Part shown: positions 8,711 to 17,001 of the stretch, piece by piece
Position numbering within the stretch: the stretch's first letter is position 1
Layout of the letters: each line of letters starts with the position of its first letter
Assembly (NCBI GenBank): GCA_030039165.1
Contig: JASHQM010000107.1
Location: 23,216 to 87,215 of the forward strand
Length of the DNA: 64,000 nt
Direction of reading: 5' to 3'
DNA from: Candidatus Sulfotelmatobacter sp.
GTDB taxonomy: Bacteria > Acidobacteriota > Terriglobia > Terriglobales > Acidobacteriaceae
Notes under the pieces: generated by a model
Databases searched by the model: none
Seen by the model: the letters and a program-made list of their open reading frames with translations, nothing else
What the model was told of the DNA's origin: nothing
Program-made: the position numbers and the translations under genes

Positions 8711-11700
8711 GCATTCTCCGGATATGCCTCGGGGCCGGTTCCGTGCTGAGAGTCAGGGCTGCGGCGGCTGAAGCGTTGCGCCAGACGGTCGAAGAAGATG
8801 TAAATCACGGGCGTGGTATAAAGCGTCAGGATCTGGCTGAGAAGAAGACCACCGATCATGGCAATGCCGAGGGGACGACGCAACTCTGATCCATAGCCGC
8901 GACCCAGAGCCAGTGGAATACCGCCAAGCAGCGCCGCCATCGTAGTCATCATGATGGGGCGGAAGCGCAATAGGCTGGCCTCATAAATGGCGTCGGTTGA
9001 GTTCTTACCGTGCTCGCGTTCGGCCTCCAGCGCGAAATCGACGATCATGATCCCGTTCTTTTTCACGATGCCGATCAGCAGGATGATGCCTATGATTGCG
9101 ACGACGCTGAGGTCCTGACGCAGCAGAATCAGGGCAAGTAGCGCTCCGACCCCGGCCGATGGCAGCGTGGAAAGAATTGTGACGGGATGAACAAAACTTT
9201 CGTACAGAACCCCAAGCACGATGTAAACCGTAACCAGAGCGGCAAGAATCAACAACGCTTCGTTGGAAAGGGAATTTTCAAAGGAGGCGGCCGTTCCCTG
9301 AAACTGTGCCTGCAGACTGGCAGGGAATCCGATCTTGCCGGCAATCTTATTGATCTCGCTGATCGCAGTTCCCAACGCCGCATTGGGAGCGAGGTTGAAC
9401 GAAACGGTGACCGAGGGAAACTGTCCCTGGTGATTGATGGAAAGCGCCTCTGTGGTCTTCGATACGTGGACAAAGGCGCTGAGAGGGACCGCACTGGCGC
9501 CATTCGCCATGGTCAACGTGTTCGGAGTGGTTCCCGCAAATACGCCGCCGTTGATAGAAGCGGCTGTGGTTGAGGTGCTCGAGGAGGAAAGTACGGTTCC
9601 GGTAGGCTGAAGAGTTGCCGCTGATGGCGTATAGAGGACTGAAGTTGTAGTTGCGTTTGAACCAGCCGAACTTGATCCCGAAGATGAGAAAGAATTCGCC
9701 GCTGCCGCACCGGTGGCGCTGGAAGAAGCATTGGCCTGCAAGTAAAGGTTCTCAAGCCTACTCGGATCCTGCTGCCACTCCGGCTGCGTTTCCATGATGA
9801 CGTGATACTGATTCAGTTGTGTATAAAGAGTATTGATCTGCCGTTGTCCATAGGCGTCATAGAGCGTGTTGTCTATTGTGGCCGGCGCGATACCGAGGCG
9901 TGAGGCCGTGACTCGGTCGATATCCACGGCAATGGCTTGAGCCCCCGTCTGCTGGTCGGTGGCAACGTCCTCCAGTGCGTTCAGCTTTTTTAATTCGCTT
10001 ACAAATTTATCCGTCCAGTTGTTCAGTTCGCTAATGTCGGGATCTTCCAGCGTGTATTGATATTGAGTGCGTGTGACGCGGTCATCGACGCTGATGTCCT
10101 GCACGGGCTGCATGTAGAGATGTATGCCCTGGACGCTGCTGAGATTTTGCTGCAGACGGCGAATCACATCGGAAGCATTCAAGTGGCGCTCGCTTACAGG
10201 TTTAAGGTTGATCGCCATGCGGCCGCTGTTAAGCGTGGTGTTGGTGCCATCTGCGCCGATGAACGATGAGAGACTCTGCACTGCTGGATCTTTCAAGATG
10301 ACTGAGGCGAGTTGCTGCTGTCTTTCCGCCATCGCAGAGAACGAGATTGATTGTGGAGCCTGCGAGATGCCCTGAATCACGCCTGTGTCCTGCACGGGGA
10401 AGAATCCTTTGGGGATGACGATGTACAGCAATACGGTCAAAACCAGAGTGGCGACCGCGACCAGCAGGGTGATTGTCTGATAACGCAGGACGACTTTCAA
10501 AGTGCGGCCATAAAACTCAATCAGGCGGTTGAAAGCACGCTCCGATGCCCGGTACCAGCGGCTCTGCTGTGATTCCGGATCGTGTTTCAAAATGCGCGAA
10601 CACATCATCGGAGTCAGGGTAAGCGAGACCACAGCAGAGATGAGAATAGTCACGGCCAGTGTCACGGCGAACTCGCGAAACAGGCGGCCGACGACGTCGC
10701 GCATAAAGAGAAGGGGAATGAGAACGGCGATCAGCGAAACTGTGAGCGAGAGAATGGTGAAGCCAATTTGCCCCGCCCCTTTGAGCGCCGCTTCCATCGG
10801 AGAATCGCCCTGCTCGAGGAAGCGGGCGATATTTTCGATCATGACGATCGCATCGTCGACCACGAACCCCGTCGAAATTGTCAGAGCCATCAGAGAAAGA
10901 TTGTCGAGACTGTATCCCAGGACGTACATCGCCCCAAACGTGCCCACCAGCGAAAGCGGCACAGCCACGCTGGGAATAACGGTGGCGCGCACGCTGCGCA
11001 GAAAAAGAAAAATTACCATGACCACCAGGCCTACGGTCAGCATCAGCTCGAATTCAACATCGTCCACGGAGGATTGAATACTGGTGGTGAGGTCGGTGAG
11101 TTCGGTGATCTGGAGAGCGGCCGGCAGATTCGCCTCCAGCTGCGGAAGGATTTTCTTGATGCTCTTTACGACGCTGATGGTATTAGCGCCCGGCTGCCGC
11201 TGAATGTTCAAAACTATTGCCGGCGTTGTATTCATCCACGCTGCGAGTTGCGCATTTTCGACGTCATCAACCACGTTGGCGACATCGGTGAGGAACACGG
11301 GTGCTCCATTGCGATATGCGACCACAATATGGCGATAGCCCTGCGCTTCGGTGATCTGATCATTGGCGTCAATCTGGTAATCCTGGCGAGGCCCGTCGAA
11401 GTTGCCTTTGGCAGTATTGACACTCGTCTGTGTAAGCGCGGTGCGAACGTCCTCCAGATTGATGCCGTAGGAAGATAATTTCGTCGGATTAACCTGAATG
11501 CGGACTGCTGGTTTTTGCCCGCCGCTGATGCTGACAAGTCCCACACCGCTTAATTGCGACAATTTTGGAGCGAGCCGGGTATCGATCAGATCTTCAACTT
11601 GCGCTAAGGGCATTGTGTCCGAGGTGATTCCCAACGTTAAAATCGGAGCGTCGGCGGGATTGATTTTGTTGTAGACGGGAGGAGTCGGAAGATTCGACGG

Positions 11701-12057
11701 TAAATAACTCTGCGCGGCGTTGATTGCCGACTGCACCTCTTCTTCGGCAACGTCGATGTCCAGCGAGAGTGTGAATTGCAGCACGATCACCGAGACGTTT
11801 CCGGCGCTGGTCGAAGTCATCTGGCTCAGACCCTGCATTTCGCCGAACTGCCGCTCCAGAGGCGCGGTTACCGTGGTCGCCATTACGTCGGGGCTGGCGC
11901 CCGGATAGAACGTGAGCACTTGAATGGTTGGATAATCGACCTGGGGCAAGGCGGAAACGGGCAGTTGCGTGTAGGCAACCAGCCCGACCAGCAGAATCGC
12001 AGTCATCAGCAGGATCGTGGCGACCGGCCGCCGGATAAATGGACTCGACGGACTCAC
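8707..12057 (-). CDS. RND multidrug efflux permease (HAE1, MdtB-like) with low-complexity insert
   Basis: First of the two permeases, 1116 residues, beginning MSPSSPFIRRPVATILLM. TM4 carries GFVVDDAIVMIENI and TM10 carries VKKNGIMIVDFALEAE, the residues of the proton relay. It is about 75 residues longer than its partner. The excess is one block of Ser/Ala/Thr/Gly-rich sequence in the second periplasmic loop, encoded near 9510-9740, between the conserved NLYLQA and VPLSAFVHV segments where the partner has only a few residues. The reading frame and the flanking homology are intact, so this is an in-frame insertion rather than damage. Coupled by ATGA to both neighbours. Confidence 0.94.
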   Translation of the reverse strand: MSPSSPFIRRPVATILLMTAILLVGLVAYTQLPVSALPQVDYPTIQVLTFYPGASPDVMATTVTAPLERQFGEMQGLSQMTSTSAGNVSVIVLQFTLSLDIDVAEEEVQSAINAAQSYLPSNLPTPPVYNKINPADAPILTLGITSDTMPLAQVEDLIDTRLAPKLSQLSGVGLVSISGGQKPAVRIQVNPTKLSSYGINLEDVRTALTQTSVNTAKGNFDGPRQDYQIDANDQITEAQGYRHIVVAYRNGAPVFLTDVANVVDDVENAQLAAWMNTTPAIVLNIQRQPGANTISVVKSIKKILPQLEANLPAALQITELTDLTTSIQSSVDDVEFELMLTVGLVVMVIFLFLRSVRATVIPSVAVPLSLVGTFGAMYVLGYSLDNLSLMALTISTGFVVDDAIVMIENIARFLEQGDSPMEAALKGAGQIGFTILSLTVSLIAVLIPLLFMRDVVGRLFREFAVTLAVTILISAVVSLTLTPMMCSRILKHDPESQQSRWYRASERAFNRLIEFYGRTLKVVLRYQTITLLVAVATLVLTVLLYIVIPKGFFPVQDTGVIQGISQAPQSISFSAMAERQQQLASVILKDPAVQSLSSFIGADGTNTTLNSGRMAINLKPVSERHLNASDVIRRLQQNLSSVQGIHLYMQPVQDISVDDRVTRTQYQYTLEDPDISELNNWTDKFVSELKKLNALEDVATDQQTGAQAIAVDIDRVTASRLGIAPATIDNTLYDAYGQRQINTLYTQLNQYHVIMETQPEWQQDPSRLENLYLQANASSSATGAAAANSFSSSGSSSAGSNATTTSVLYTPSAATLQPTGTVLSSSSTSTTAASINGGVFAGTTPNTLTMANGASAVPLSAFVHVSKTTEALSINHQGQFPSVTVSFNLAPNAALGTAISEINKIAGKIGFPASLQAQFQGTAASFENSLSNEALLILAALVTVYIVLGVLYESFVHPVTILSTLPSAGVGALLALILLRQDLSVVAIIGIILLIGIVKKNGIMIVDFALEAEREHGKNSTDAIYEASLLRFRPIMMTTMAALLGGIPLALGRGYGSELRRPLGIAMIGGLLLSQILTLYTTPVIYIFFDRLAQRFSRRSPDSQHGTGPEAYPENA

Positions 12058-13298
12058 GGCGCGTTCCCCTGACCGGTAGAACTTGGCGGCGGGCTCTGGG
12101 TAATCACCACTTTGGAGCCGTTCTGCAATTTATCGAAACTGCTGTCAGCCACGATCTCGCCCTCGTTCACGCCCTCGACTGCCGTTTCGCCGGCATCAGA
12201 AACACCCGTCTTAACAGTCCGCATTGCGGCCTGGGAGTTCTGGATGACATAAACGAAAGCCGCGCTGCCGTTGTGCTGGATCGCGGAACTCGGCAGCAGG
12301 ATCTGATTGTGCAGCGTTTTCACCAACAAGCGTGTGTTCACAAACTGATTGGGATAAAGCTCGCTGTTTCTGTTCTCGAAAAGTGCGCGCACTTTGATGG
12401 TTCCAGTCGTCGTGTCGATCTGGTTATCGAACGAGGTCACCTTGCCAGTGCCAATTTTGTGCTCGTTTGCGCGATCCAGGGCTTCGAGCGGAAGATCGAC
12501 CCCGTGATGCGGTTGCGCCAGGACCTCGGCAAGGCTGTCTTCGGAAATAGTGGCGACCACGGTGATAGGTTGGGTCTGAGTGATCACGACTAGAGTCGTC
12601 GTGGAGTTCGCGGTGACCAGGTTGCCAGGGTCCACAAGGCGCAGCCCGACGCGCCCGCTGATGGGCGCGTCAATGTGGCAGTAGACAACCTGGACCTGGT
12701 CATAGCGCAGGGTGCCCTCGTCGTTCTTTACCGTTCCCTGATCCTGTAAAGCGATCTTTTCCTGATCCTCCAGGGTTTGCCGCTGGATCGCGTTCTTGGC
12801 CCATGCGTCCTGATAACGTTTCAAATCCATTTCGGCCTGTGCCAGCAGGTTCTGATCGCGCTCAAGAGCACCTTGCGCCTGGATAACCTGTGCTTGGTAC
12901 GGCCTGTCGTCGATATCGATCAGCGGGTCTCCTTTTTTTACGAATTGGCCCTCCTTGTAGTGCACAGCAGTGATGACGCCCGTGACTTGTGCCGTGATCG
13001 AGTCGGTGTACAAGGCCGTTACAGTACCGATTGCATCGAGATAAACGCCGATATCGCCCTTAGTCGCGGTGGCGGTGCTGAGGGTGACCGGGCCCACGAA
13101 GGCGCGCCGGCCGCCAGCAGCTGCGCCTGACTGGCTGGTTTGTTCCCCGCCGTGGCGGAAGATCAAATAAAAAATGAAACCCACGAAAAGGAGAACAAGA
13201 ATCCAGATCCAGTGTTTTCCTTTTTTTCGGGCGGCAGCGGTGGTCGTCGACAGTTGGTGATCTGGGGGGACGGGCTGAACCGGTTCATGCTGTTCCAT
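12054..13298 (-). CDS. RND efflux periplasmic adaptor (MdtA-like, HlyD/MFP family)
   Basis: Membrane-fusion protein of 414 residues that bridges the inner-membrane permeases and the outer-membrane factor. A single N-terminal TM anchor (about residues 31-48) follows a short cytoplasmic tail; there is no lipobox. Then come the split lipoyl domain (around AVHYKEGQFVKKGDPL), an alpha-hairpin rich in Q/D/E, a second lipoyl half (YCHIDAPISGRVGLR) and a beta-barrel with EDSLAEV. It is the first gene of the operon adaptor-permease-permease-outer membrane factor. No regulator gene is adjacent; the upstream 267 bases are the likely promoter region. Confidence 0.93.
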   Translation of the reverse strand: MEQHEPVQPVPPDHQLSTTTAAARKKGKHWIWILVLLFVGFIFYLIFRHGGEQTSQSGAAAGGRRAFVGPVTLSTATATKGDIGVYLDAIGTVTALYTDSITAQVTGVITAVHYKEGQFVKKGDPLIDIDDRPYQAQVIQAQGALERDQNLLAQAEMDLKRYQDAWAKNAIQRQTLEDQEKIALQDQGTVKNDEGTLRYDQVQVVYCHIDAPISGRVGLRLVDPGNLVTANSTTTLVVITQTQPITVVATISEDSLAEVLAQPHHGVDLPLEALDRANEHKIGTGKVTSFDNQIDTTTGTIKVRALFENRNSELYPNQFVNTRLLVKTLHNQILLPSSAIQHNGSAAFVYVIQNSQAAMRTVKTGVSDAGETAVEGVNEGEIVADSSFDKLQNGSKVVITQSPPPSSTGQGNAP

Positions 13299-13565
13299 AG
13301 AGCGGTGTTTGAGCGAAACATCCTAAATAAAACGGAACATTACATTTGCTGCTTGGAAAAACGAAAGCAATTGGATGCGGCAGCAGATATGCGGGATGCC
13401 GGCGAGCATTTGAGGCAGGCAACCCAGGTTAAGAGCATTGCAGGCGTCAACAATATCACTAAACTGGAACTGTCTGTGAAAATCTGTGCCAAATTTTGTA
13501 AAGATTTGCCGCAAGATCGCGGCCTAGGTTGCAATTTGCGGCGGTGACCGGCCACGCAAGCCGAT
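13299..13565 (-). other. Intergenic region upstream of the RND operon
   Basis: About 267 bases separate the end of the FAD-oxidoreductase gene from the adaptor ATG. The stretch is more AT-rich than the surrounding genes and contains a repeated CTGTGAAAATCTGTG-like motif near 13474-13490, which could be an operator. I cannot place convincing -35/-10 boxes. No credible ORF is present on either strand. Confidence 0.4.
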
Positions 13566-14999
13566 TCACCCGCGACTTAGATGTCTCAGCGCTCTCCGCG
13601 CGGCGTGGTATCCGCACATGCCATGGACGCTTCCGCCCGGCGGGGTCGACGCCGAACAGATGTAAAGGCTCTTGTCGGACGTCGCGTAATGTCGCCACGT
13701 AGGCCGAAACAGAAAGTGCCTAAGATCGAGAACCCCTCCGGCGATGTCGCCGCCGATTAAGTTCGCGTCCATCGCTTCGAGATCGGCGGTATTAAAGACG
13801 CGCCGCGTCAAAATAATTTCCCGAAAGCCTGGTGCGAAGCGCTCAATCTGGTTCTCGGTCTGTTGCAGCATGTCTACTCTCGATCCGTTCGGAACATGGC
13901 AGTAGGCCCAGGCCGTGTGTTTGCCTGCTGGGGCGCGTGTGGGATCGAAAAGGCTCGGTTGGGCTAGTAAGACGAATGGCCGCTCCGCATGCCGCCCATG
14001 CCGTACTGCTTGTTCCGAAGCCGCAATCTCCTCGAAGCTGCCGCCCAAGTGCACGGTTGCCGCGCGGAGGCATTCTTGTGCTTTCCAGGGAATCGGTTCA
14101 CGCAGCGCATAATCGACTTTGAACACGCCTGGGCCGTAGCGGAATCTTGCGAGCTGAGCTTTGAAGCGCTTGGAAAGCCGCTCGCCGGCAATGTTCAGGA
14201 GCTGCAGCGGGCTTACATCGCAGAGAATCAGATCACAGCCGGGCAGAGCGGTGAACGAGTCAATTCGCGAGGAAGTTACGACTCTACCACCCAAAGTCGA
14301 AAGGTAAGAACACAGTGCGTCGGTGATCGATTGCGCTCCCCGGCGCGGAATAGGCCAGCCGACGACATGAGCGGGGATTGCCATTAACATGCCGAGTGCA
14401 GCGCTCAGAGGCTCATCAAGAGCGAGAAAAGAGTGCGCTGCAAAGCCCGCAAATAATGCCCGCGTGCGATCCGTCTTGAAACGGCGGGCGATCGCTGTTG
14501 CGGGAAGAAAAGCAATCAGGCCGAAACGGGCCATCAGCCAGGGATGTGTTGGAATAGCGGGTAGCGGGCGCAGAACCTCCCCGGCCAGTTCGCGCCAGTG
14601 ATCGACAAACGGCTGCATGAGATTTCGCCAAGCCTTGCCGTCGTGGCCAAGGGAAAGTTCAGCGTTCCGAAGATCGCGTTCCAGAACAACAGCCGTGCCG
14701 TCGTCGAGCGGGTGAGCCAGCGGGGCTGGGGAGTGAATCCATTCAAGGCCATGCTCGCGCAATGGCAGCGCGGAAAAAAATGGCGAACTGGCAGCCATGG
14801 GATGCACGGCTGATCCAAAGTCGTGCAAAAAGCCGGGCAGAGTCAACTCCATTGTGCGGGCTGCGCCGCCGGGACTTGTTTCGGCTTCAAACACTTCGAC
14901 CTGCATTCCGGCTTGCGCCAGAACGATGGCGGCTGCCAGTCCATTAGAACCGGCGCCAATTACGCAGGCCTTCGAAGCCGAGGGCATGGGATTTCTCAT
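13566..14999 (-). CDS. CrtI-like FAD-dependent oxidoreductase (phytoene-dehydrogenase family)
   Basis: A 477-residue flavoprotein. The N-terminal Rossmann motif VIGAGSNGLAAAIVLAQAG with VEVFEAE and the second FAD-contacting GGAARTMELTLPGF are clear, and the C-terminal FAD-binding signature GGSVHGMCGYHAARRAL is that of the CrtI/phytoene-dehydrogenase-related family. Many members are not carotenoid enzymes, and no other carotenoid gene is nearby. The ATG overlaps the stop of the upstream LMF-like gene as ATGA, implying coupled expression and perhaps a shared lipid-related role (inference). An in-frame ATG four codons downstream is an alternative start. Confidence 0.85.
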   Translation of the reverse strand: MRNPMPSASKACVIGAGSNGLAAAIVLAQAGMQVEVFEAETSPGGAARTMELTLPGFLHDFGSAVHPMAASSPFFSALPLREHGLEWIHSPAPLAHPLDDGTAVVLERDLRNAELSLGHDGKAWRNLMQPFVDHWRELAGEVLRPLPAIPTHPWLMARFGLIAFLPATAIARRFKTDRTRALFAGFAAHSFLALDEPLSAALGMLMAIPAHVVGWPIPRRGAQSITDALCSYLSTLGGRVVTSSRIDSFTALPGCDLILCDVSPLQLLNIAGERLSKRFKAQLARFRYGPGVFKVDYALREPIPWKAQECLRAATVHLGGSFEEIAASEQAVRHGRHAERPFVLLAQPSLFDPTRAPAGKHTAWAYCHVPNGSRVDMLQQTENQIERFAPGFREIILTRRVFNTADLEAMDANLIGGDIAGGVLDLRHFLFRPTWRHYATSDKSLYICSASTPPGGSVHGMCGYHAARRALRHLSRG

Positions 15000-16714
15000 T
15001 CTCTCGGTTGCACATTCGGCAATTCAATTACTCGAATCTGTCCGCTATCCATTCGTTCCAGTGTGGGGGCATAGAGTCCGAGCAATTCCCTCCGCCACCA
15101 CATTCCAGTTATGCGTTTCTCTGCCATAGAAGTGAACCAGTATTGCCATAGCACGGCCCGAATCTGGAGAGGAGGTTCATGGCTGAAAGGGTTACCGGCA
15201 AAAAGCCCCAGCACATCCTTATCATTATCACTTGAGAGCAGGCGCACCTCTGTATTGGTAACGATTGGATATTGCCGCCAGTCGCCGAGAGAAGCAAACC
15301 ATAAATTCCAATCAAAACGTGGCTGATAAGGCGCATAGATTCCAGGAGGCTTGTCTAACGCCTGGGGCTTATAGCGGAATGGATATGCCGACCAGTTTTG
15401 CCCGTCCAGCGATCCCTGAAATTCAATTTCGTATCGTCCGCGCGTCATAACCGCGAACAATCCATATTGATTGGCAATACGAAATGGTTCGAGTGCGGCC
15501 ACGGGCGAAGTCGGCAGGGGTAGCTTGACGAAGATCCAAATCAATTCCGCTGTAGTCACATAGAAAATCCAGCTCAACATCAAGGTGGCTGCGGTCAGTT
15601 TCGCAGGATGCCAATAGCGTTCGATGCGTTGCCGAAACGGCGATTTTTTAGGTTCTTCGTCCGCTTCCAATGGTGTAAGCGCCAGATGCCTCGTCCAGTT
15701 TACGGGAACCAGATGGATGACGAATCGATCATCGAGCAACAGCACGCCCAGAGCGAGAACGAGATAATTCAGGAACGTGTAGTTGGCGGTGAGGATTACG
15801 CCGATCTCCCATGGCGTAACAATGAAAAAGCAAACGATGCGCAAGCGGCGTGGTAGAAAGAGCATCCACACGATACCCAGCTCCATAACCAGCGTCGCAG
15901 AGACTGTGGCCGCATGAAACCAATGCGGCAGATGTTGAACGTACCACCCGATCCAGGTTGGCAAGGGCCCGTTCTGGTAGTACTCATCCATAGCGGTGAA
16001 ATGGCGCCATTCAGGGTCACCGCTGAGTAGTTTTACTGCTCCGGATTCGAAGTAAATACGGAACCACTCCCATTGCAACAGAAACAGACTGGCACGCGAG
16101 GGCGGCTGGGTCCTCGCCAACCTCGGGCGTACACCCGGTGGCGCGAAAAATAAAGAGATAAATCCTGCCTCCAGCAACATGCCATCGGATTGGTAGCCGG
16201 AAAAGTCCTGGGCTGCGCTGACGAACGACAGGAAGCACACGAAGCAGATGATGAGCATTGCGCGCGGCCATAGATTAAAGATGAGCAGCAAGGACGCAAT
16301 CATCCCCGCCCAGCACAGGCCGGTCAGCATTGCATTTCCGTTCGACCACCAGAGCAGTGTGGGTACGTACCAAATCCGTTCCCAATGATTGAGCGTTTGT
16401 GCAACGGCTTCGAGAAAGCTGCGTGCGGGAAGAATGCCATCTGGGCCAATGAGGCCGCGAATCTGAAACATCAAAGAGAAAAATGCTGAGAAATAAATAA
16501 CGCCGAGAGCGCGCAGGAATAACCACCGCGGCAGCAGCCGCGCTGACCCGTGACGAGAGTCGAACAGCCAGCCGATCACCGCGAGTGGAGACGGCATCTT
16601 GATGATTATAAGGAGAGAGTGCTGAGGACCGCCGATCGTCGCCTCGGCACTTACGACCGAGGTGCATCCAGGCATGACTGCCGGGTTTTGCGGCGCCTGT
16701 TGCTGGTGCGCCAT
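14996..16714 (-). CDS. Lipase maturation factor (LMF1)-like membrane protein
   Basis: Polytopic membrane protein of up to 572 residues matching the lipase-maturation-factor family: LFLRALGVIYFSAFFS, the LEAGFISLFFAPPG and LLQWEWFRIYFESGAVKL motifs, and a C-terminal soluble domain with the PPGIYAPYQPRFDWNLWFASLGDW signature region. In animals LMF1 assists folding of lipases in the ER; the bacterial role is not established. The longest frame starts at 16714, but the ATG at 16597 (MPSPLAVIGWLFDS) better fits the family N-terminus; neither has a clear Shine-Dalgarno. It is translationally coupled to the FAD oxidoreductase downstream. Confidence 0.85.
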   Translation of the reverse strand: MAHQQQAPQNPAVMPGCTSVVSAEATIGGPQHSLLIIIKMPSPLAVIGWLFDSRHGSARLLPRWLFLRALGVIYFSAFFSLMFQIRGLIGPDGILPARSFLEAVAQTLNHWERIWYVPTLLWWSNGNAMLTGLCWAGMIASLLLIFNLWPRAMLIICFVCFLSFVSAAQDFSGYQSDGMLLEAGFISLFFAPPGVRPRLARTQPPSRASLFLLQWEWFRIYFESGAVKLLSGDPEWRHFTAMDEYYQNGPLPTWIGWYVQHLPHWFHAATVSATLVMELGIVWMLFLPRRLRIVCFFIVTPWEIGVILTANYTFLNYLVLALGVLLLDDRFVIHLVPVNWTRHLALTPLEADEEPKKSPFRQRIERYWHPAKLTAATLMLSWIFYVTTAELIWIFVKLPLPTSPVAALEPFRIANQYGLFAVMTRGRYEIEFQGSLDGQNWSAYPFRYKPQALDKPPGIYAPYQPRFDWNLWFASLGDWRQYPIVTNTEVRLLSSDNDKDVLGLFAGNPFSHEPPLQIRAVLWQYWFTSMAEKRITGMWWRRELLGLYAPTLERMDSGQIRVIELPNVQPRE

Positions 16715-17001
16715 AGCTCACGCAGCCCAGGCAAATGCGGAAGACCTTCAAACCTAATCTTGGCGAGATTCACATATTCCATAAGAAGGGCTCCGATCGG
16801 GATGCACCGAATGAATCTGTACTTGCCGTGCACTGCTAAGAAATATTAGGGCAATGGCGGAAGCGACTTGAATTTCCGTCGCGAAATGATCCGAACTCTC
16901 GCTTAACCAGAGCAGCAGCCGACGTATTTCGCGACAACTCCATAACCTCGGCTGGCATCAGAATGGCCGGAGTTTAGTTCGCTCTCAGAGCCCTCTCAGA
17001 G
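16715..17001. other. Divergent intergenic region
   Basis: Between the LMF-like gene (minus) and a membrane-protein gene (plus). It should contain two outward promoters but I see no convincing boxes. A tandem CTCTCAGAG sequence lies directly before the plus-strand ATG. If the LMF-like gene starts at 16597, this region extends to about 400 bases. Confidence 0.35.

Noticed and set aside
10582..11478. A 298-codon open frame on the plus strand inside the MdtB-like permease
   Set aside because: It is a shadow of a clearly conserved RND gene on the other strand, has low-complexity composition from codon bias, and shows no domain or ribosome-binding site.
13474..13500. Possible sigma-54 promoter (TGGCAC) upstream of the RND operon
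   Set aside because: The -12 element is TTCA where TTGC is expected, so the conserved GC is missing at the right spacing.
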